Part shown: piece by piece, positions 1 to 6,100 of the stretch
Position numbering within the stretch: the first letter of the stretch is position 1
How the letters are laid out: every line of letters starts with the position of its first letter
NCBI GenBank assembly: GCA_030625905.1
Contig: DAOUQA010000096.1
Span: 1-8,056, forward strand
Origin: Kiritimatiellales bacterium
GTDB taxonomy: Bacteria; Verrucomicrobiota; Kiritimatiellia; Kiritimatiellales; Pontiellaceae
Reading direction: 5' to 3'
Length of the DNA stretch: 8,056 bases
Program-made: the position numbers and the translations under genes
Notes under the pieces: model-generated
The model's input: only the letters and a program-made list of their open reading frames with translations
Database searches by the model: none
What the model was told of the DNA's origin: nothing

Positions 1-592
1 CATTGGGATCGCCGCCATCGGCGGTTTTCTGAATGATGGGTCCGCCGGGATAACCGAGGTTGAGTACGGTGGCGGCCTTATCCAACGCCTCGCCGGCGGC
101 ATCGTCGATCGTGCTGCCGAGCAGCTCGTACCGCCCCGTCCCATGCATCAGCACAAGGCTACTGTCGCCGCCGGAAACCATGAGCCCCAGCAATGGAAAT
201 ACTTCGGTCTCGGACGGCGCCTCCTCCTTCATGAAAACGGAGTGCAGATGGCCTTCGTGGTGGTTGACGCCGACAAGCGGCTTGCCGAGGCGCTGCGCCA
301 ACGTCTTGGCGGCGGAAAAACCGATCAACAGCGAGCTGGCCAGTCCGGGGCCATAGGTGACGGCAAGAGCATCGATGGAATCGTAGGTTTCACCTGCGGT
401 TTCGAGCGCCTCCGCGATGATGCCCGGCAGTTTGGCGACATGGTTTCGCGAGGCGATTTCGGGCACAACACCGCCGTAGGGTCGGTGCTCGGCGATTTGG
501 GAATAGATGGCATTGGAAAGCACAACACGGCCGTTTTCGACAACGGCGGCGGCGGTTTCATCGCACGAGGTTTCAATGCCGAGTATTTTCAT
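1..592 (-). CDS. tsaD: tRNA N6-adenosine threonylcarbamoyltransferase TsaD, N-terminal 197 residues (cut by left edge)
   Basis: TsaD (formerly Gcp/YgjD) is the cytoplasmic ASKHA-fold protein that, with TsaB and TsaE, transfers the threonylcarbamoyl group from TC-AMP to A37 of ANN-decoding tRNAs (t6A). The translation begins MKILGIETSCDETAAAV, the family's hallmark N-terminus. It has PYGGVVPEIASRNH (about 38-51), TYGPGLASSLLIG (79-91), the metal-binding HHEGH motif with H111 and H115, an SGG phosphate loop at 140-142, and DDAAGEALDK (162-171) leading into GYPGGP. The start is fixed by the conserved N-terminus and a GGAG 8 bases upstream (plus-strand 601-604). The reading frame is open to the window edge. 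Bacterial TsaD is usually about 340 residues, so roughly 40% lies outside. One oddity: the loop reads SGGDSSL where bacterial members usually have SGGHT and archaeal/eukaryotic ones SGGNT. Identification is very secure. Confidence 0.97.
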   Translation of the reverse strand, partial: MKILGIETSCDETAAAVVENGRVVLSNAIYSQIAEHRPYGGVVPEIASRNHVAKLPGIIAEALETAGETYDSIDALAVTYGPGLASSLLIGFSAAKTLAQRLGKPLVGVNHHEGHLHSVFMKEEAPSETEVFPLLGLMVSGGDSSLVLMHGTGRYELLGSTIDDAAGEALDKAATVLNLGYPGGPIIQKTADGGDPN

Positions 593-635
593 GGGATGGA
601 CTCCGCTTGGCTTGTTTTTTTCGGCAAGTTTTCTA

Positions 636-693
636 TCCACAGATTTCACAGATTATCAGGATTAAATCTGTGAAAATCTGCGTAATCTGTGGA
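636..693. repeat. Intergenic inverted-repeat element of the CACAGATT type
   Basis: An imperfect palindrome lies between the lipoprotein gene and tsaD. The outer arms 636-645 and 684-693 (TCCACAGATT and its complement) pair perfectly over 10 bases. The inner arms 646-654 and 665-673 pair over 9 bases (TCACAGATT), with a 10-base loop at 655-664. The 3' side carries a 10-base insertion (674-683) that the 5' side lacks. The half-unit CACAGATT occurs twice on each arm (the 3' side inverted). Elements built from CACAGATT/AATCTGTG are, from general knowledge, frequent multi-copy intergenic repeats in several environmental bacterial lineages, and often give rise to spurious short ORF calls. Only one copy is in this window, so the multi-copy status is inferred. 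Confidence 0.7.
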
Positions 694-706
694 CTCTATT
701 TCGGTT

Positions 707-757
707 GCGCTCCGAAGCAGCGCGAGCGCCCACGATTATTCGTGGCGGCTTTGCCGC
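707..757. repeat. Cluster of short hairpins next to the inverted repeat
   Basis: Three short perfect stems follow one another: GCGCTC at 707-712 with GAGCGC at 724-729; CCACGA at 730-735 with TCGTGG at 740-745 around a TTAT loop; and GCGGC at 745-749 with GCCGC at 753-757 around TTT. The second and third share base 745, so they cannot both form fully. Together with 636-693 this gives a structured spacer downstream of the lipoprotein stop and upstream of tsaD. No U-run follows on the minus strand, so it is not a canonical intrinsic terminator. It could be a REP-like element, an RNA-stabilising structure or part of the neighbouring repeat. Confidence 0.45.
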
Positions 758-796
758 GCCAGGCAATCTTATGGATAAAACGACGGATGCAGAGGG

Positions 797-1372
797 TTAG
801 TTCAGATAGCCCGCGCGCTCGGCTTCGTCGAACTCCTTGATCTCCTTGTCGAGTTCCTCGAAGGCCTTGGAGGCACGGAAGCGTTCGTAGAGGTGCTTCG
901 CACTGCTGTTGTTCTTGAGCGACTCGTGGATGATCTCGGGATTGAGCACCATCAGGATATAGGCCGTAGTGACGCCATCCTCTGTTTCATACTTCTGCAT
1001 TTTCGGAACGGTGCCCTGCAGGGTCTGGGAAGTGATCTGCTTGGTGGCCGAGCTGAACAATTCGTTGATCTCGGAACCACTGGCTTCGCCGATTTCCTCG
1101 ATGAAGGCCTTCTCGAGGTTTTCAATTTTCACTTGCACATCCTGGGCAAGGTTCTTTCGGGCTTCCACCTTTGCCTTGGTAATGGCCAACTGGGTATTGC
1201 GGGATTCGGCGATACCCACCGAGGCCAAACCGCCTTTTTTCAGAATCTTGGCAACCTCTTCCTGCATGTAGTCGAACATGGAATCATCGGACTCCATCTT
1301 GGGCGGAGACTTGCAACCGGAAAAGCCGATACAGACCACCAGAGTCAAAAGAGCAAAGCCAATACGTTTCAT
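797..1372 (-). CDS. Small secreted lipoprotein, LPP20-like
   Basis: A 191-residue protein with a classic lipoprotein signal peptide: MKR, a hydrophobic stretch at about 4-17 (GFALLTLVVCIGF), then a lipobox FSGC with the lipidated cysteine at position 20. K21 S22 follow, and nothing obvious would retain it in the inner membrane, so an outer-membrane location is likely. The mature part contains a GLASVGIAES segment (48-57) and an alanine-rich helix (63-95, with ITKAKVEARKNLAQ). A later beta stretch has YETEDG then TTAYILMVLNPE (128-146), and the C-terminus is highly charged (167-187). The glycine/alanine-helix/AY-strand order resembles the LPP20 lipoprotein family, whose molecular role is poorly known. 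The start is decided by a perfect AGGAGG at plus-strand 1379-1384, six bases before the ATG. Family assignment is from pattern only; the lipoprotein call is firm. Confidence 0.82.
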   Translation of the reverse strand: MKRIGFALLTLVVCIGFSGCKSPPKMESDDSMFDYMQEEVAKILKKGGLASVGIAESRNTQLAITKAKVEARKNLAQDVQVKIENLEKAFIEEIGEASGSEINELFSSATKQITSQTLQGTVPKMQKYETEDGVTTAYILMVLNPEIIHESLKNNSSAKHLYERFRASKAFEELDKEIKEFDEAERAGYLN

Positions 1373-1683
1373 TTCAAACCTCCTGTTATGTTTCCCGCCT
1401 GCGACTGGAACACCGGTTCCATTCCCCTTAACACGGAGATATTATCCAAGGATCGAAAAGCATCCGCAACTGTTTTTTGGGTATAACTGCCACCGAGCTC
1501 AAAATAGTGCACGACCCCCTCTCCACGGCATTGCCCGCTACTATTCCCTTCTGGCCTGTAGGGAAAACGGCTGGCCTTCCAAGAAAGGGAACGACCCTTC
1601 CGTCTTCCATTTATCCGGCAATCCATCCTTCCATTTCTTTCTTATTCCCCTACTCTTACCTTTCCACATCAAGGGGATGAAGA
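1373..1683. other. Divergent intergenic control region, no gene seen
   Basis: This 311-base spacer separates the minus-strand lipoprotein gene from the plus-strand operon and must hold promoters for both. Besides the minus-strand promoter candidate it contains a hairpin at 1406-1421 (6-bp stem, ACCG loop) and a second at 1544-1565 (TTCCCT/AGGGAA, 10-base loop). A TATAAC at 1482-1487 could be a plus-strand -10, but it lacks a recognisable -35. The last 60 bases before 1684 are pyrimidine-rich on the plus strand (about 1603-1665). Short open frames here (for example 1477-1680 plus, 1428-1610 minus) lack ribosome-binding sites and resemble no protein I know. Confidence 0.6.
1441..1469 (-). promoter_or_regulatory. 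Candidate sigma70-like promoter for the lipoprotein gene
   Basis: Read on the minus strand there is a -10 box GATAAT (plus 1441-1446; 5 of 6 to TATAAT) and a -35 box TTGCGG (plus 1464-1469; TTG retained, 3 of 6), separated by exactly 17 bases. Transcription would begin near 1434, leaving a leader of about 60 bases before the ATG at 1372. The leader includes a 6-bp hairpin (TGGAAC/GTTCCA, 1406-1421). The -10 and spacing are good and the -35 is weak. There is no experimental support. Confidence 0.45.
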
Positions 1684-2085
1684 ATGTCCACGGGGTTCCA
1701 GGGAAAGTTCCATCGGCAAAATATGCTCTCGCGCTTCGCGAAGGATCTTGTGCGCCGATCCCGCTCCAAATGCGAACTGTGCGACAGAAACGGCGTAAAG
1801 CTCGAGGTCTACGAACTTCTCCCGCTTGAAGAGGAGCCCTACGCCGCCGGTTGCATTTTTATCTGCGAATCGTGCCTCAAGCAAATCACCAATCCCAAGA
1901 AGATGGTTCCTTCCTATTGGCGCTGCCTGAACAATGCGCTCTGGTCGGAGGTTCCGGCCGTACAGGTCATGTCTGTCCGCATGCTGCGACGGCTTGCCAG
2001 GGTCAAACAGCACTGGGCGGATGAACTGCTCGAACACGTCTACCTCGAACCCGACCTCGAAGGATGGTCCTTGCAGGCCGACTAA
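1684..2085 (+). CDS. PhnA-type zinc-ribbon protein
   Basis: A 133-residue soluble protein. It has a zinc-ribbon-like cysteine set: C30-x2-C33 (SKCELCDR) followed by C61-x2-C64 (CESCLKQI), with extra cysteines at 57 and 81. The segment LEVYELLPL between the knuckles and the C-terminal block with YWRCLNNALWSEVPAVQVMSVRML (79-101) match what I know of the PhnA-like family: a ribbon, then a WRCLN...W...PAVQV helix region, then a DLL/ELL...YLE tail. Despite the name, the family is not an established phosphonate enzyme and its role is unknown; no other phosphonate gene is visible here. AAGGGG lies 7 bases before the ATG (1671-1676). It is the first gene of the plus-strand run and ends 24 bases before the NYN gene. 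Family call is confident; function is not. Confidence 0.82.
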   Translation: MSTGFQGKFHRQNMLSRFAKDLVRRSRSKCELCDRNGVKLEVYELLPLEEEPYAAGCIFICESCLKQITNPKKMVPSYWRCLNNALWSEVPAVQVMSVRMLRRLARVKQHWADELLEHVYLEPDLEGWSLQAD

Positions 2086-2097
2086 CCCTCCCTAAAC

Positions 2098-2103
2098 GAA
2101 AGG
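2098..2103 (+). promoter_or_regulatory. Ribosome-binding site that favours the second of two tandem ATGs
   Basis: GAAAGG lies 3 bases before the ATG at 2107 but 6 bases before the ATG at 2110. The usual spacing favours 2110, so the protein is taken to start MKNIDAAKK rather than MMKNIDAAKK. The difference is one residue. Confidence 0.5.
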
Positions 2104-2109
2104 TCCATG

Positions 2110-2880
2110 ATGAAAAACATTGATGCCGCTAAAAAGATTGCCGTCCTGATCGACGCGGAGAATGCACAATACAGCGTGATGGGTGCCGTGCTTTCGGAGC
2201 TGTCGAAACACGGGCACCTCGCCGTCAAGAAGGCCTACGGCGACTGGAGCAGCAACCACCTGAAAAACTGGAAGCAGCCACTCAACGAACTCGCCATTAC
2301 GCCCGTCCAACAGTTTTCCTACACGCAGGGAAAGAACTCGTCCGACGCGGCGATGATCATAGACGCGATGGATCTGCTCTACACCGAGCAGTTCGATGCC
2401 TTCGCGCTCGTCACCAGCGATAGCGACTTCACCAAGCTCGCCTCGCGCCTCAAGGAAAACCAGATCTTTGTCTTCGGCGTGGGCGAAGAAAAGACACCGA
2501 CGGCCTTCCGCAATGCGTGCGATGACTTTATTTCAACCAAAATCCTAAAGAACCCTGAACCGGAAAAAGAGGATGTGCCAACTAAAGGGACGAAAAAGAC
2601 GGATGAAAAAAAGACCAAGCAGCAACTGCGGCGCGATACGAAGCTAGTGAACATCCTGCGCAACGCCGTGATTGAATATGCCGACGAAGATGGATGGACA
2701 GCACTGGGCGGATGCGGAAGCCTCATCAAGCGGCAACAACCTGATTTCGATCCACGTAGCCATGGCTACCAAACCCTCTCCCAACTCTTCGAGGCCACCG
2801 ACCTGTTCGAGATCGAACGGCGCGAAAACCCCGGAAACAAGGCATCGCATACCATCTATGTAAAAACAAAAAAGAAGTAG
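2110..2880 (+). CDS. NYN (PIN-like) domain putative ribonuclease with C-terminal LOTUS/OST-HTH domain
   Basis: A 256-residue cytoplasmic protein in two parts. Residues 9-145 form a NYN/LabA-like PIN-fold domain: IAVLIDAEN (D15, N18), KAYGDW (41-46), a central acidic SSDAAMIIDAMDLL (D79, D85) and VTSDSDFTKLASRL (D104, D106), then VFGVGE. These acidic residues are those expected to bind metal in the family, so nuclease activity is plausible. A lysine-rich, low-complexity linker (about 150-172) follows. Residues 173-252 look like a LOTUS/OST-HTH winged-helix domain (LVNILRNAVIEY...GWTALGGCGSLIKRQQPDF...GYQTLSQLFEATDLFEI), a fold thought to bind RNA, often G-rich or structured. The pairing NYN plus LOTUS is a recurrent bacterial architecture whose substrates are mostly unknown. 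It sits between the PhnA-like gene (24-base gap) and a two-TM protein (2-base gap). The start was chosen by ribosome-binding-site spacing; 2107 is the alternative. Confidence 0.88.
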   Translation: MKNIDAAKKIAVLIDAENAQYSVMGAVLSELSKHGHLAVKKAYGDWSSNHLKNWKQPLNELAITPVQQFSYTQGKNSSDAAMIIDAMDLLYTEQFDAFALVTSDSDFTKLASRLKENQIFVFGVGEEKTPTAFRNACDDFISTKILKNPEPEKEDVPTKGTKKTDEKKTKQQLRRDTKLVNILRNAVIEYADEDGWTALGGCGSLIKRQQPDFDPRSHGYQTLSQLFEATDLFEIERRENPGNKASHTIYVKTKKK

Positions 2881-2882
2881 CC

Positions 2883-3119
2883 ATGGACACATCGCAACCT
2901 CCCGAAGAAAACAGAAACAGGGAACCCCATGCGGTTTTCCAGAAAATGGGAATGGCACTATCGATTCTTGGAACACTCATCTTTGCAATGGGTCTAGTGG
3001 CGTGCCGCCTCAACTCCGACGGGAAACCAAGCCTTCGCAATATGGCCATGCTCCTGTTCGCCATCGCCTTGTTTGTTGCGGGGCTCTCCACGTGGTACAA
3101 CGAAAAAACGACAGATTAG
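2883..3119 (+). CDS. Small protein with two predicted membrane segments, unknown function
   Basis: A 78-residue protein with a hydrophilic, charged N-terminus (1-20), a hydrophobic helix at about 22-41 (MGMALSILGTLIFAMGLVAC), a short polar loop (42-52, RLNSDGKPS) and a second hydrophobic helix at about 53-70. It ends with a short polar tail. I recognise no family. The two helices with a short loop suggest a hairpin in the inner membrane. The start lies 2 bases after the NYN stop codon with only a weak GAAG upstream, so translation is probably coupled to the NYN gene. The gene downstream begins 12 bases after the stop. Being real rather than a chance frame is supported by its fit in the gene run and its clean TM-loop-TM pattern. 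Confidence 0.7.
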   Translation: MDTSQPPEENRNREPHAVFQKMGMALSILGTLIFAMGLVACRLNSDGKPSLRNMAMLLFAIALFVAGLSTWYNEKTTD

Positions 3120-3131
3120 GGCATTTTAAAT

Positions 3132-6100
3132 ATGGGCAACTTGAGCCAACACCCTGCACCGGGCGGGCATACCATTCATTTCCGGGGCGATAGCGCCACC
3201 TTCACGCTGGAAAACCACACCGGAAAAAAGGGTGAGGCATGGTTGCGCTCCAACATCGGCCATTCGCATATTCGCCATGCGGAAATCATCCGCCACGCAG
3301 AGCAAGGCCTGCCCCCCCTCTCGCGCGATTGGCACGATCTCCCGATGAAAGCCACAGATGAGGGCTCCTTCTCCATCACCCTCCCGTTGCTCGGCGTCGG
3401 CCGATTTGAGGCCAAGGCCTATTTCATTGCCGATGGCACCGATAAAATCCTCTGGCCGAAAGGCGACAATTCGGTACTAAAGGTCGAGCCCGCCGAAACC
3501 TGCGCGGGAAACACCATGTACACCGCCTTCGTACGCCTATTTGGCGACGCCAAATATAACGGCGCCGTCACTCCAGAGGATGAATCCGCGGTTCAACAGC
3601 TGGACAAAACCGGCTACGCCGTCATTCCAAGATCCGGGAAATTCCGCGATCTCATCAAGGAACTCGATTTTATTGTCGGCACATTGCGCTGCAAGATTCT
3701 CCAACTCCTTCCGATCCATCCCGTTCCGACCACCTACGCGCGCATGGGCCGCTTTGGCAGTCCGTTCGCCGTCATGGATCTACTCGATGTCGATCCCTCC
3801 CTGGCCGAATTCGACAAGCAAACCACCCCGCTCGACCAGCTCCAGGAACTCGTCGATGAAGTGCACAAGCGCAATGCGAGGCTCTATCTCGACATACCCA
3901 TCAACCACACCGGATGGGCCTCGCACCTGCAAGTCAACCATCCGGAATGGTTCCTCCGCAACGAAGATGATTCGTTCATGTCGCCCGGCGCATGGGGCGT
4001 GCTGTGGGAAGACCTTTCCAAGCTCGACTATTCCCGGCGCGGCCTCTGGAAATACATGGCCGATGTTTTCCTCTTCTGGTGCCGCAAGGGCATCGATGGC
4101 TTCCGATGCGACGCCGGCTACAAGGTGCCGTTCGAGGCCTGGGAATACATCATCGCCAAGGTGCGCATGGAATACCCCGATACCGTTTTCATGCTCGAAG
4201 GACTCGGTGGCAACAAGCTTGTCACTGAACGCCTGCTGGCCGACTCCGGCATGAACTGGGCCTATTCCGAAATCTTCCAGAACCACAATCAGGAACAGGT
4301 CGACGGCTATCTCCCCGAAAGCATTAGGGTCTCGAAATCCAAGGGCAACCTCATCCACTTCTCCGAGACGCACGACAACGCACGCCTTGCCGCAACCTCG
4401 CACGCCTTCGCGCGCCTGCGCATGGCCTTCTGCGCACTCACCTCGCACAACGGCGCGTCCGGTTTCGCCACCGGCGTCGAATGGTATGCCGAGGAGAAAA
4501 TCAATGTCCACAATGCCCACTCACTCAACTGGGGTGCCGAAACCAACATGGTCGAATGGATCCGCCGCATCCACACCATTATGGAGATTCATCCTTCCTT
4601 CCATGCGGGCGGTACCGTGGAACTCGCCACCAACCACCACCACAACTCCACCGCCATCCTGCGGTCCGATACCTCCGGTGAACACCGACTGCTTGTGCTG
4701 GCCAACCTGAATACCGAAACGGAGGGCATGATCGAATGGCACGGCGATTTTTCCGCATTCGGCACCGACCTGCTCTCAGGGAATCCAGCCCGCCACAATA
4801 ACAACAGCCATTCTCTCAAACCCGGCGAAATCCTCTGCCTGACCGACAACCCCGAATGGATGAACCGCGTTTTCCAAACCCTCGAAACGCCCTTCCACGG
4901 GCCGGAAGTCAGCAAGATCCAATGCCTGCGCGCCAAGGCAATGGATGTGTTCGATTATTTCAAGGCACCGGAAAAATTCGACATCGACCGCTTTGTTGAA
5001 AACCCCAAGGCACTTTGCGAGGAACTGGCCGCTGGCGCGCCGATCATGACGACATGGCAATGGCCGCGCGATACCCGCCGCACCGTTTTGCTCCCGCCGC
5101 ACCAGTTCCTGCTCGTCAAATCGGAACACGCCTTCATCGCTGAATTGAAAAGTGAAAGCAGCGAAACGCTGGCGCACGAAAACTCGATGGTGCAAGCCGA
5201 CGGGAAGACCTTCGCAGTTTTCCACCCCCTTGAAACGCCTGCCAAACACCATTCCCTGAGGCTTAAGCTAACCCTGTTCGAACCGGATGGGATCATGCAT
5301 TCGGAATCACCGATCCTGCAGCTGTGCGAAGAACAAAACGCCAGGGTCGCCACCACCTGCCACGCCGGCGAGATCCATGACTGCGACCGCTATGCCATCT
5401 GCACTAACCGCCACGGTGCACTTGCGCAGGTGCGCATCGGCTGGGCGGAGCTGTACAGCAAATACGACGGGCTGCTCTCCGCCAATCTCGACCCCGAAGT
5501 CCCGGTCGATCGCCACACCATGTTCACCCGCTGTCGTGCATGGGTCGTCTGTCGCGACTATTCCAACGAGCTATCCCTCCTTTGCCAAAAACACTTCTCT
5601 GTCGCAAACGACGGAACCGTTGTATGGAGCTTTGCCGTACCTGTTGGCGAAGGCCAGCTCGTTCCGCTTAAAGCCACACTGCAAATGCATCCCGAGACAA
5701 ACGCCATCCGCCTCGCCTTCTCCCGGCTTGCCGATGGCGACGACCCCGAACACCTTGCAAACGAAACCCCCGTCACACTCATTCTGCGCCCCGACATTGA
5801 AGACCGATGCAACCACGAAGTGACAAAGGCATTCACCGGCCCGGAGGAGCAGTGGCCCAAGGCGATCAAGACACAAAAGGACGGTTTCACCTTTACCCCC
5901 GCCGCCGACCGCGAGCTGAATATGACCCTCAAGGGCGGCGCGTTTCATCCCGAGACGAAGTGGTGCTATATGACCAAGCACCCCATCGACCAGACGCGCG
6001 GAATCGACGGCTCATCCGACCTCTTCAGCCCCGGCTACTTCAAGATTGAGCTCCACGGCGGCGACACCAGCGAGTTGATTGCGGGCATCAGCGAAACCGC

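Noticed and set aside
143..673. 176-codon plus-strand frame opposite tsaD
   Set aside because: It is antisense to a securely identified tsaD and extends into the repeat; its composition is that of a shadow frame.
700..760. Intrinsic terminator for the lipoprotein gene
   Set aside because: Stems are short and no U-run follows them on the minus strand, so it was kept only as a hairpin cluster.
607..840. 77-codon plus-strand open frame across the spacer
   Set aside because: It is a translation of the CACAGATT palindrome and hairpins and then runs antisense into the lipoprotein gene. It has no ribosome-binding site and matches the kind of spurious ORF these repeats produce.
893..1486. 197-codon plus-strand frame opposite the lipoprotein
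   Set aside because: It is antisense to a gene with a clear signal peptide, lipobox and AGGAGG site, and no family resemblance was seen.
1477..1680. Possible small plus-strand gene (TTG start) just upstream of the PhnA-like gene
   Set aside because: There is no ribosome-binding site, the frame is rich in Pro and Ser from a pyrimidine-rich stretch, and it looks like non-coding control DNA.
1684..2085. Phosphonate-utilisation role for the PhnA-like protein
   Set aside because: The PhnA name is historical; no C-P lyase, phosphonatase or phosphonate transporter gene is in the window.
1684..3119. A defence island (NYN nuclease plus zinc-ribbon plus TM effector)
   Set aside because: The neighbours are housekeeping (tsaD, glycogen debranching, AKR), and no integrase, other defence gene, repeat array or composition shift marks an island. 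Only the weaker NYN/two-TM pairing was kept as a finding.
3780..4520. 246-codon minus-strand frame inside the debranching enzyme gene
   Set aside because: It is a shadow of the GH13 coding frame, where all catalytic motifs are continuous; long antisense frames are common in G+C-rich genes.
5287..5823. 178-codon plus-strand frame inside the debranching enzyme gene
   Set aside because: Its Ser/Pro/Thr-rich composition is typical of a +1 shift of a coding sequence, and the main frame is unbroken through this region.
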